Assembly: GCA_023265625.1 (NCBI GenBank)
Contig: JAHFST010000006.1
Coordinates: 1-64,000 of the forward strand
Direction: 5' to 3'
Source of the DNA: Deltaproteobacteria bacterium
GTDB lineage: Bacteria > UBA10199 > JACPAL01 > JAHFST01
Length of the DNA stretch: 64,000 bases
Every line of letters starts with the position of its first letter. Position 1 is the stretch's first letter. Both the position numbers and the translations under genes were made by a program. The notes beneath the pieces are model-generated. The model ran no database searches. It saw only the letters and a program-made list of their open reading frames with translations, and was not told where the DNA came from. This document shows positions 1 through 6,635 of this stretch, piece by piece.

Positions 1-39
1 CCTTTTTAGTTAGGGGATCGACTTTACTGAAAGAATTAT

Positions 40-810
40 GTGGCGCAGGAATTAAAAAAGGTTACTGTTTTCGAGGAGGATTCAGGTCTGGGCCACATAA
101 CGATGAACACCACAGAAGAGCTCAAAACTGGAAAATTCAAGCCCGAATTTGCGGGGCAACTAAATTTTTACTTGTCAGCAATAGACGATAAACTTTGCCA
201 CTCATCAGACAACCCTACTATTGGACTTTTGCTTTGCAAAAATAAAAACAAGTTGGTCGCCGAATATGCTCTAAAGGATGTTTCTAAACCTATTGGTGTT
301 TCGGAATATAAAATCATGAAATCCATTCCAGCCAATCTCAAGACAAGTTTGCCGACGATCGAAGAATTGGAAAAACATATACCTGCTGCATGCGAAGTTT
401 GTGGTTTATTATTTTTGCCAGGAGATCTAGGCGAAAGCCGTGAACATTTAGATGTTCATAACAGATGGGTCTCTGCAACAAATTTCTTAAAATATTCCCC
501 GACACATCATCAAGAAAGAGAAAGTATAAAGCGCGAAGGCCATGTTATTCTTCAGTCCAATGGTTCTTTAGAGAAGCGTATTCAAGGTGCGATGATGGTT
601 TTAAGGGCATGGTTTGACCGTTCACTGGAAGCATCTATTGCTGGTAGTTTTTGGAAAAAGCATCCGAAATTTGATAATTATGTGGCAATGATTCTTAGTC
701 ATAAAGATCTCTCTTTTTCAGGGGATGTGCTAAAGTATTTAAAAAATAAGTTTGGAATCAATCCTGGTCAGATACCAGATGGACAGTCTTACTGGAAAAC
801 TACGTACTAA
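40..810 (+). CDS. Truncated YhcG/DUF1016-type nuclease fragment joined to a zinc-finger-like tail
   Basis: The reading frame opens with a GTG at 40, after an in-frame TGA at 28-30. Residues of about 28-110 match the C-terminal half of the YhcG (DUF1016) PDDEXK nuclease family: an ELKTGKFKPEFAGQLNFYL block, then PTIGLLLC, then the ALKD-KPIGVSEY block. The normal N-terminal DUF1016 domain and the first part of the nuclease core are missing. In place of the usual end, the protein continues for about 140 residues with a CEVC...HLDVH arrangement (C-x2-C...H-x3-H, probably zinc binding) and an unrecognised helical tail. No metal-binding PD residue pair is visible, so nuclease activity is doubtful. 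It is most likely a deletion fusion or decayed gene. A full-length relative lies at 25362-26546. Confidence 0.6.
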   Translation: MAQELKKVTVFEEDSGLGHITMNTTEELKTGKFKPEFAGQLNFYLSAIDDKLCHSSDNPTIGLLLCKNKNKLVAEYALKDVSKPIGVSEYKIMKSIPANLKTSLPTIEELEKHIPAACEVCGLLFLPGDLGESREHLDVHNRWVSATNFLKYSPTHHQERESIKREGHVILQSNGSLEKRIQGAMMVLRAWFDRSLEASIAGSFWKKHPKFDNYVAMILSHKDLSFSGDVLKYLKNKFGINPGQIPDGQSYWKTTY

Positions 811-867
811 TCCAATAAGTCAGGTTGCCGAATAGGCTTCATGGCATTACGCGCTACCATCTAGGAG

Positions 868-1287
868 CTATTTTCTACTGATAATATTAAACGTTGCCGT
901 CGCCATGGCTACGGGCTGTTTTTGGCGGTTGCGGTAGAGTAGGGCGTGGACCACGCAGAGGCGTTTGCCTCGGAAGACGACTTGGGAGTCACAGATGAGT
1001 TTGTCTCCGGAGTCCAATGGCGTGAAATAGTTTACCTTGAGTTCGACCGTGGAACAGAAATCACTGGGGGCCATGGTGGAAAAGACTGCGGCGCCGCAGG
1101 CAAAATCGAAGAATCCGGAAATAACCCCGCCATGGATACGCCCAGCCGGTGACAGGTGGTCCTCCCGAAGCTGCAATTCGAGTTTGGCCCCGCCTTTTTT
1201 ACGATCCAATTTGATGGCCCGATAGCCCAACCAGCGGCCATATTTATCGGGGAGTTGGTAGTTTTTTAATGGGAAGTCTTTCACCAT
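868..1287 (-). CDS. PaaI-family hotdog thioesterase
   Basis: This 139-residue protein has the size and motif order of PaaI/4HBT hotdog-fold acyl-CoA thioesterases. The conserved G-R-I-H-G-G-V helix-capping motif (residues about 49-55) is followed by the long hotdog helix with a FDFACG stretch. Strands around VELKVNYFTPL and a C-terminal ATFNI strand complete the fold. Such enzymes hydrolyse acyl- or aryl-CoA thioesters in the cytoplasm. The substrate cannot be read from the sequence. It is divergent from the secreted protein at 1385, and nothing nearby fixes its pathway. Confidence 0.8.
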   Translation of the reverse strand: MVKDFPLKNYQLPDKYGRWLGYRAIKLDRKKGGAKLELQLREDHLSPAGRIHGGVISGFFDFACGAAVFSTMAPSDFCSTVELKVNYFTPLDSGDKLICDSQVVFRGKRLCVVHALLYRNRQKQPVAMATATFNIISRK

Positions 1288-1384
1288 AGGGATGATCGAT
1301 CGAACTTTTATCTCCCTTTGTGAATCTTTGGCAACTATTTTGATTCCGGTTGAATTTGGCTTGAAAATCGATTAGTCCTGTCCC

Positions 1385-1966
1385 ATGCGAAAAAATATTT
1401 ACCAAACATTAGCGGTTGTCTTGGTTGGAACTTTTGTATCCTTGTCTCTTGGGGCTACGGAGAAGAAGGAGGCGTCGGACCAGATTGATCAGGCGATTGA
1501 TGCCCCGGAGGCGGCGCCTAAAAATAAGGAAGTCGATCTTCGTAAACATAAGAGTAGCCCGATTGATTCGGATCGGTCCTTCGACGCAAAAGATAATAAA
1601 TCAGAGACCAAGTGCCGCATGAAGTTTACCTTCAGCAGTTGGTCGGTCCTCTATAAGTCGGGGAAGGGAGTAGGGGATATTACCTGCGACAATGGCCAAC
1701 GATCCGATGTTAAGATTCGGGTCCATGGGGGCGGGGTGACCTTTGGCAAAAGCCGGATTGATGACGGCAGCGGGACCTTTTCTAAGGTGAAGGATATTTC
1801 TGAGTTGTATGGCGCTTATGCCGCCGCCGAGGCCCATGCTGGTGCGATTGGTTCGGCCGCTGTGCAAGCGATGACTAAAGGACCGGTTTCACTCGCCCTT
1901 TCTGGCACCGGTAAGGGTATTGATTTTGGAATTGCCTTTGGGCAGTTTAAGATTTCGCCGCGGTAA
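1385..1966 (+). CDS. Secreted protein of unknown function
   Basis: The N-terminus is a clear Sec signal peptide: a positive MRKN, a hydrophobic core VVLVGTFVSLSL, then GAT. A charged, low-complexity linker follows (about residues 25-70). The folded part starts near KCRMKFTFSSW and holds glycine-rich strands such as GGGVTFGKSRID, with an Ala-rich segment AYAAAEAHAGAIGSAA. The strand-rich C-terminal half is loosely reminiscent of envelope proteins such as the DUF1134/EipA group, but I cannot assign a family. It ends two bases before the converging cytochrome b-cc gene. Confidence 0.6.
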   Translation: MRKNIYQTLAVVLVGTFVSLSLGATEKKEASDQIDQAIDAPEAAPKNKEVDLRKHKSSPIDSDRSFDAKDNKSETKCRMKFTFSSWSVLYKSGKGVGDITCDNGQRSDVKIRVHGGGVTFGKSRIDDGSGTFSKVKDISELYGAYAAAEAHAGAIGSAAVQAMTKGPVSLALSGTGKGIDFGIAFGQFKISPR

Positions 1967-1967
1967 A

Positions 1968-2948
1968 TCAATGATGATGGCGTTGAGTCGATAAGATATA
2001 GCGCGATAGGTCTTCCACTTGACGGTCCGTCAGCACCCCTTTAAATCCTGGCATGGCCGTCTCTGGATTATGCTGTTGCGGGCTTTGAATGTAGTCGGCC
2101 AGGTAGGCCTTGTCTCGGTAAGTCCTGATGGCGGTCAAATCAGGCCCAGCCTCACCCCCGTTTCCGTCGATGACATGGCAGGCGCCGCAATTTTCAGAAA
2201 ATAGTTTGGGGGCTGCGGCGGTGAAAGGCTCGCTCTTTCCCAAAGTCTCCAGATAGGTCACTAGCTGATCGATCTCCTCCGGGAGGAGGTTCAGTTGAGG
2301 CATGACCGAGCCGGGGGTGACTTGATTTGGATCGCGAAAATGGCGCGTCAACCAATCCCGATCATGTCGAGCTCCCACGGTACCCAAGTCAGGAGCTGCG
2401 TTACCACCGCGGCCTTGAATGCTGTGGCAGTAATTGCAATGAAGTTGTCCGTAAAGCTGATATCCCGCCATCACTTGAGGATCGCGATGGATGACCGGAT
2501 TGAGCATGGGAGCTTCCATCCCCATGATGGTCAAGGATACGAGACCCACGAGCGCCACAACCCCTAAGACAGTGAAGAAAGGACGATCCAGCGGGTGACG
2601 TTTTGGTCCTCGATCAATGAAAGGTAAGATGACCAAAAATAAAATCGCCATCGCGGGTAAGATGATCGCGGCCACCGCCTCCAGCGAACCCGGAAAAAAT
2701 TTCAAGGCCTGAAATAAAAATAGGAAATACCACTCCGGGCGCGGATTATAGGTGGTATCCGTTGGGTTGGCCACTTCTTCCAGGTTGGCCCCTACGGCGG
2801 CGGCCAAATAAAAAATGACGAGAAAGGCCAGGAAGATGACAAGCGTATCTTTAAAAATAATATAAGGGAAAAATGGTTTTCCCAACTTCTTGAGCTCATC
2901 ATATCGCTGACGCACCTTTTGTTTCCAAGGTTCAAGCATGGGGACCAT
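1968..2948 (-). CDS. qcrC: Cytochrome b subunit IV-like protein fused to a diheme cytochrome c (quinol:cytochrome c reductase)
   Basis: The N-terminal third resembles the C-terminal half of cytochrome b (subunit IV/PetD type), with an NPRPEWYFLFLFQALK quinol-site segment and about three membrane helices. It is followed by a periplasmic tail with two CxxCH heme sites, CNYCH and CGACH, each with a downstream methionine candidate (SVMPQL, TAMPGF). The ATG at 2948 overlaps the end of the upstream cytochrome b gene; a second ATG at 2939 overlaps its TGA, so the two are translationally coupled. The last residues are His-rich. Fusions of subunit IV to cytochrome c occur in Gram-positive and some other bc complexes. 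The attached diheme could pass electrons directly to the oxidase at 11.2-13.5 kb, which lacks its own cytochrome c domain. Confidence 0.88.
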   Translation of the reverse strand: MVPMLEPWKQKVRQRYDELKKLGKPFFPYIIFKDTLVIFLAFLVIFYLAAAVGANLEEVANPTDTTYNPRPEWYFLFLFQALKFFPGSLEAVAAIILPAMAILFLVILPFIDRGPKRHPLDRPFFTVLGVVALVGLVSLTIMGMEAPMLNPVIHRDPQVMAGYQLYGQLHCNYCHSIQGRGGNAAPDLGTVGARHDRDWLTRHFRDPNQVTPGSVMPQLNLLPEEIDQLVTYLETLGKSEPFTAAAPKLFSENCGACHVIDGNGGEAGPDLTAIRTYRDKAYLADYIQSPQQHNPETAMPGFKGVLTDRQVEDLSRYILSTQRHHH

Positions 2949-3609
2949 CCGGCTTGTCTCGTTCGGGGGGTGCGGAAATCCCCTGACGCACGACAAAAAA
3001 TAAATGCAGGGCGATTAAAGTGAGCACCAGGGCGGGTAAGACGAGCACATGAATGGCGTAGAAGCGCGTCAAAGTGACGGTGCCCAAGGTGTCTCCACCC
3101 CTCAGGAGTTTTGCCAGGGCTGGTCCCACGAGCGGTGCTTGTTCGGCAATGGTGGTTCCCACCATCGTGGCCCAATAACCCTTTTGGTCCCAGGGCAGGA
3201 GGTAACCGGTAAATCCAAACCCCATGACGATCAACCAAATGAAGACCCCGACCACCCAGCTGAGCTCACGGGGATATTTATAGCTTCCCATGAAGTAGAC
3301 CCGGATCATGTGGAGGGTCACGATTAAGACCATCGCGGAGGCGCCCCATTTATGGAGACCGCGCACGATGTTGCCCAAGGTGACTTGGTGAGTGATGTAG
3401 CTGACCGATTCATAGGCGAATTGCGGGGAGGGGGAATAATTCATGGCCAGTAGAATACCTGTCACGCTCTGCAGCAGGAAGATGCCTAAGCTGAGACTCC
3501 CCAAGGTATAGATCCAGCCGACCCCTTTGGGGATCTTGCGATCGAACAGGGCGACCTTGATCTCGCGAATCTGCAATCTTTCATCAAGCCAATCGACGAG
3601 AGTTCGCAT
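2932..3609 (-). CDS. qcrB: Cytochrome b (b6-type, N-terminal half) of quinol:cytochrome c reductase
   Basis: About 225 residues with four membrane helices carry the two heme b sites. Histidines lie in RGLHKWGAS...VTLHMIRVYF on one helix and YAIHVLVLPALVLTLIALHLFF on another. The Qo-site segment GFGFTGYLLPWDQKGYW is present. The start at 3609 overlaps the Rieske stop codon (TAATG), with a GGAGGT ribosome site just upstream; a longer in-frame extension to 3771 runs inside the Rieske gene and is rejected. It is the membrane core of the complex, with the C-terminal half supplied by the next gene, as in b6f-type split cytochrome b. Confidence 0.93.
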   Translation of the reverse strand: MRTLVDWLDERLQIREIKVALFDRKIPKGVGWIYTLGSLSLGIFLLQSVTGILLAMNYSPSPQFAYESVSYITHQVTLGNIVRGLHKWGASAMVLIVTLHMIRVYFMGSYKYPRELSWVVGVFIWLIVMGFGFTGYLLPWDQKGYWATMVGTTIAEQAPLVGPALAKLLRGGDTLGTVTLTRFYAIHVLVLPALVLTLIALHLFFVVRQGISAPPERDKPDGPHA

Positions 3610-4091
3610 TAGGCACCTCCGGAGCGGGGTTTGATCAGTAATTTTCCGCCGACTACTTTGGTGGTGAATTGATCCAGCGGGCGCGGCGGCGGCCCGGAAA
3701 TGACCTGCCCATCCATGCCAAAGGTGGCGTTGTGACACGGACACAGGAATTTCTTTTTGGCCGTGTCCCAATGATAGGGACAGCCAAGATGAGTGCAGTG
3801 GGGATCAAAGACGGTGAATTTTTTTCCATCGTCAGTGACCACCCAGGCGCTGGATTTCTCTTCAATCGTGGCCCAGCCGTCTCGACGACGTTGCGCATAA
3901 TCGACCTTGACAGGCTCTCCTGGAAGGATTTTGGAGATTTCCCCCAATTCCAGCCAACCCTCTTCGCCTTTGCGCCATAGGGGGGAGAGGAAATAGGTCC
4001 CGCCGGGAACGGCGACGCCCACCGCCATCAATCCCCCGAGGAGAAAGATCGATTTTTTTAAAAAATCCCGTCGTGAATTCTCTGGATCCAT
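3609..4091 (-). CDS. qcrA: Rieske [2Fe-2S] iron-sulfur protein
   Basis: A 160-residue subunit with an N-terminal twin-arginine-like RRDFLKK followed by one hydrophobic anchor (about residues 12-35). The periplasmic domain holds the two cluster boxes: CTHLGC near residue 99 and CPCHNATF near residue 117, giving the two Cys and two His ligands. The GPPPRPLDQF loop that closes the Rieske fold follows. It transfers the first electron from quinol to cytochrome c. It lies two bases after the small cytochrome c gene and overlaps the cytochrome b gene by one base. Confidence 0.95.
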   Translation of the reverse strand: MDPENSRRDFLKKSIFLLGGLMAVGVAVPGGTYFLSPLWRKGEEGWLELGEISKILPGEPVKVDYAQRRRDGWATIEEKSSAWVVTDDGKKFTVFDPHCTHLGCPYHWDTAKKKFLCPCHNATFGMDGQVISGPPPRPLDQFTTKVVGGKLLIKPRSGGA

Positions 4092-4093
4092 GG

Positions 4094-4387
4094 CTATTTC
4101 AAACTCTTGAGATATTTCACGACCTCGCTGATTTCCGCGTCACTCAATTTTCCCTTGTAGGGGATCATCTTGCCTTTTCCATCCGCGACAACCTTTTGCA
4201 AATCAGCGTCTGACTTTGAGGTATCCATCGGCTTCATCATTTTGAGCGCGGGGTTCCCTTTTCCGTCTGGTCCATGACAGGCCTTACACTTGGTATTAAA
4301 AGTGGCAGCCCCATCCGCATGGACCAGATCTGACAGGACCAGCAGTCCGAATAAGACTGAGAAGACGACGGTTGTGATCTTAAGCAT
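4094..4387 (-). CDS. Small periplasmic monoheme cytochrome c (c553-like)
   Basis: This 97-residue protein has a signal peptide (MLKITTVVFSVLFGLLVLSDLVHA) and one heme site CKACHGPDGKG. A methionine in GKGKMIPYKGKL is the likely sixth ligand, and the C-terminal helix EISEVVKYLKSL is typical of class I cytochromes. The start has a good GGGAGG ribosome site. It is the first gene of the reductase operon, so it probably shuttles electrons from the reductase to the terminal oxidase. Confidence 0.92.
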   Translation of the reverse strand: MLKITTVVFSVLFGLLVLSDLVHADGAATFNTKCKACHGPDGKGNPALKMMKPMDTSKSDADLQKVVADGKGKMIPYKGKLSDAEISEVVKYLKSLK

Positions 4388-4484
4388 TATGCCTCCCTTT
4401 TTTGAAAACGTTGACTATGACTCTCAAACAGATAGAGCTTAAGGCGGAGTAAGAGATGCCTGCCATGACTGAGATCATCCACCC

Positions 4485-4502
4485 CTATGATTCTGATCAT
4501 AG
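4485..4502. promoter_or_regulatory. FNR/CRP-type operator between divergent electron-transport operons
   Basis: The sequence CTATGATTCTGATCATAG is a perfect inverted repeat with 7-base arms and a 4-base spacer. It contains the FNR core TGAT-N4-ATCA. It sits about 100 bases upstream of the cytochrome c start (minus strand) and about 33 bases upstream of the porin start (plus strand). An FNR-like regulator gene is 9 kb away at 13640. Assignment as its binding site is inference. Confidence 0.6.
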
Positions 4503-4534
4503 TTAATCGATGTCAATGCATTAATGTTAAATTC

Positions 4535-5857
4535 GTGAAGTTATGGCACCTCGCAGCGCTTTTTTTAAGCCTCTTAGGGGCGTTCCCCGCCTATTCGGAC
4601 GAGGTCAGCCTTCAGGGCAGTTTGTCGAATCGACTTAAATACCGTACGACCGGCACCGCCAAGGATCTTGATTGGGAAAGCCTCTTTTCACTCGACGTGG
4701 GATGGCCGCAAGTGGATCGTTTTTCCGGCTCTCTTTTGCTCGGGGGTCTGTTCGACATGGATGGCCGCAAAGGCGGGACGACGTTTTCCAGCCTCAATGA
4801 CGCCCTCCATCAGCGGGCCGTGGGGCGAATCTACTATGCCTATTTTGACGCCAAGGATCTGGGGCCCATTCATGCCCTGAGGGCGGGGCGACAAAACCGT
4901 TTTGAGTTTGAGTCCCTCTACTTTGATGGGGCTTCATTGGAGTTCAAGCCGGTCAAAAACTTTACCTTGAGTGTCTTGGGGGGAGTGCCGGTTCATTTGT
5001 TTGAAAATCAGAGTGGGTTAGATCCGGGGGACTGGATGGTGGGAAGTGTCTTGCAATGGGATCCCCTCACGGTGCTGCGCTTCCGGTTTGATCATGTTCA
5101 CTTGAAGGACAAGACCACCGGGTTTCGCAGCAGTTTTGGGGATCAGCAAGATGATCTTTTCGGGGGCTCGTTCTGGTGGGATGTTGATCGCCACGTTTCG
5201 CTCAATTCTCGCTTTACGGCCTTCTCTGATCAGGTTCGGGACTTTTCTTTTACCACCAAGGTTTATTACCCGGAACACGATTTTTCTTTTCGTCTTCAGG
5301 GGTACAGGTTGCTCAAGGGGTATGCGATTCGGGTGCTGGATTGGGATGCCTTTGGAGTTGCTGGAAGTCTTTTGCCCTATACGGAATTTTCCATGAGCAG
5401 CACCAAGGGGTTTGGCACGCATTGGGCGGTGGATGGTGGCGTGGGTTTTCGTTTCCTAGACCAGCCCCAAGTGGCCAGTGCCTTCAATCATGGCTATGAG
5501 CGGTTTTTCCTGGCCCTGTCCAGCTTTGACCTTCCATGCCATGGGCTTTCCATGACCGTGACGACGGACTACTATCATGGACGAGACAACTCCTTACAGA
5601 ATGACAATTTTGCCGTGTCCTTTACCGCGACGCAAAAATTATTGGGCAATCGCCTCCGGTTGAGCGGGGGTACGCAATATTATCTCTATCGCTACAATCT
5701 TTACGCGGGTCATGAGTCCAACCATGTGCGCACTTATTTTGCGCAAATTCGCGGAAAGATATTTCGCCAGTTGGAGGGTCGTTTGGGCTATGAATTTGAA
5801 GAAAATCCGATTAACAATTTTCATTCTTTAGACACAAGGCTGATATGGAGTTTTTAA
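4535..5857 (+). CDS. Outer-membrane beta-barrel porin of a putative porin-cytochrome conduit
   Basis: I chose the GTG at 4535 because it gives a clean signal peptide (MKLWHLAALFLSLLGAFPAYS) with the mature protein starting near DEVSLQG. The upstream ATG at 4487 lies inside the FNR-like palindrome. The mature protein of about 420 residues is built of alternating, aromatic-rich strands ending in LDTRLIWSF, the terminal Phe expected of outer-membrane barrels. The next two genes encode multiheme cytochromes, with a 13-base overlap to the first. The order porin, periplasmic cytochrome, surface lipoprotein cytochrome matches ombB-omaB-omcB of Geobacter. It is therefore likely to be the barrel that holds a periplasmic cytochrome for extracellular electron transfer. 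Confidence 0.72.
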   Translation: MKLWHLAALFLSLLGAFPAYSDEVSLQGSLSNRLKYRTTGTAKDLDWESLFSLDVGWPQVDRFSGSLLLGGLFDMDGRKGGTTFSSLNDALHQRAVGRIYYAYFDAKDLGPIHALRAGRQNRFEFESLYFDGASLEFKPVKNFTLSVLGGVPVHLFENQSGLDPGDWMVGSVLQWDPLTVLRFRFDHVHLKDKTTGFRSSFGDQQDDLFGGSFWWDVDRHVSLNSRFTAFSDQVRDFSFTTKVYYPEHDFSFRLQGYRLLKGYAIRVLDWDAFGVAGSLLPYTEFSMSSTKGFGTHWAVDGGVGFRFLDQPQVASAFNHGYERFFLALSSFDLPCHGLSMTVTTDYYHGRDNSLQNDNFAVSFTATQKLLGNRLRLSGGTQYYLYRYNLYAGHESNHVRTYFAQIRGKIFRQLEGRLGYEFEENPINNFHSLDTRLIWSF

Positions 5858-6522
5858 AAAAACAGAGAAGTTTATGCGGGTTTTTCCTGATAGCGGCGGG
5901 ATTATTGTGCGCCAATCGGGGTTGTGAAAAACCGGTTCGGGTGGAACATCCCCCTTTGGAGCAAGGGATGGGTTGTGCCGCCTGCCACGATGATGGTCGG
6001 ACCCGCGAGACCCGTCCTCCCGGCCATAATTCCCAGTGGATCCGCGGTCATGGGGAATTTATTCATCAGAATGGCTTTAAGACGGAGACGTATTGCACTG
6101 TTTGCCATAACCAGTCGCAATGCAGTCGCTGCCACCAGCAGGAGGCCCCGCGCAATCATACGGAGTTCTGGCGGCTCAAGGGACATGGCATCGCGGCGGG
6201 TCTCGATCGGGCAAGCTGCTTCACTTGTCATCATGGCGTGGATTCTTGTCAACGTTGCCATGCGACGACGGCCCCGTTGGATCATAGCGCCGCTTGGGGG
6301 GCGCCCAGTAATCGGCATTGTTTGGGTTGCCATTTCCCTTTGACTTCGGCGGGGGCGGAACGTTGCGCGGTTTGTCACACGGGGACTCCATCTCACGCCT
6401 CTGCTCCTCCGCAACCTGCCAATGCCCTGCATATTTCGAACGCTAATTGTCAGACCTGTCATACTCCACTGAGGCATCCGGATAATGGGATGGCCTGTGC
6501 AATTTGTCACCCCCGTCGGTGA
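5845..6522 (+). CDS. Nine-heme periplasmic cytochrome c
   Basis: In 225 residues I count nine CxxCH sites: CAACH, CTVCH, CSRCH, CFTCH, CQRCH, CLGCH, CAVCH, CQTCH and CAICH. A hydrophobic N-terminus (CGFFLIAAGLLCA) acts as export signal. Many extra His residues between the sites can serve as distal ligands. Size and heme density are like the MtrA and OmaB periplasmic cytochromes that plug into a porin. It overlaps the porin gene by 13 bases and precedes the surface lipoprotein cytochrome, which supports one complex. Exact partners are inferred from gene order. Confidence 0.88.
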   Translation: MEFLKKQRSLCGFFLIAAGLLCANRGCEKPVRVEHPPLEQGMGCAACHDDGRTRETRPPGHNSQWIRGHGEFIHQNGFKTETYCTVCHNQSQCSRCHQQEAPRNHTEFWRLKGHGIAAGLDRASCFTCHHGVDSCQRCHATTAPLDHSAAWGAPSNRHCLGCHFPLTSAGAERCAVCHTGTPSHASAPPQPANALHISNANCQTCHTPLRHPDNGMACAICHPRR

Positions 6523-6635
6523 CCACTAAGGGATTGCCCATGACGAAGGTCATGTGAAAGCCTGTCGCGTGTCATTGGGGAAAAAGCGTTTTTTGAGTAT
6601 CAATTGAAATGAAGATGCAAAAAACGAGAGGATTT

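Noticed and set aside
4487-4534. ATG at 4487 as start of the porin
   Set aside because: It lies in the FNR-type palindrome and the extra 16 residues disturb the signal peptide. The GTG at 4535 gives a clean one.
6523-6635. Possible tenth heme motif after the 9-heme cytochrome (TGT...TGTCAT near 6570)
   Set aside because: No frame gives CxxCH. It would need a two-base change, and there is no other support for a frameshift.
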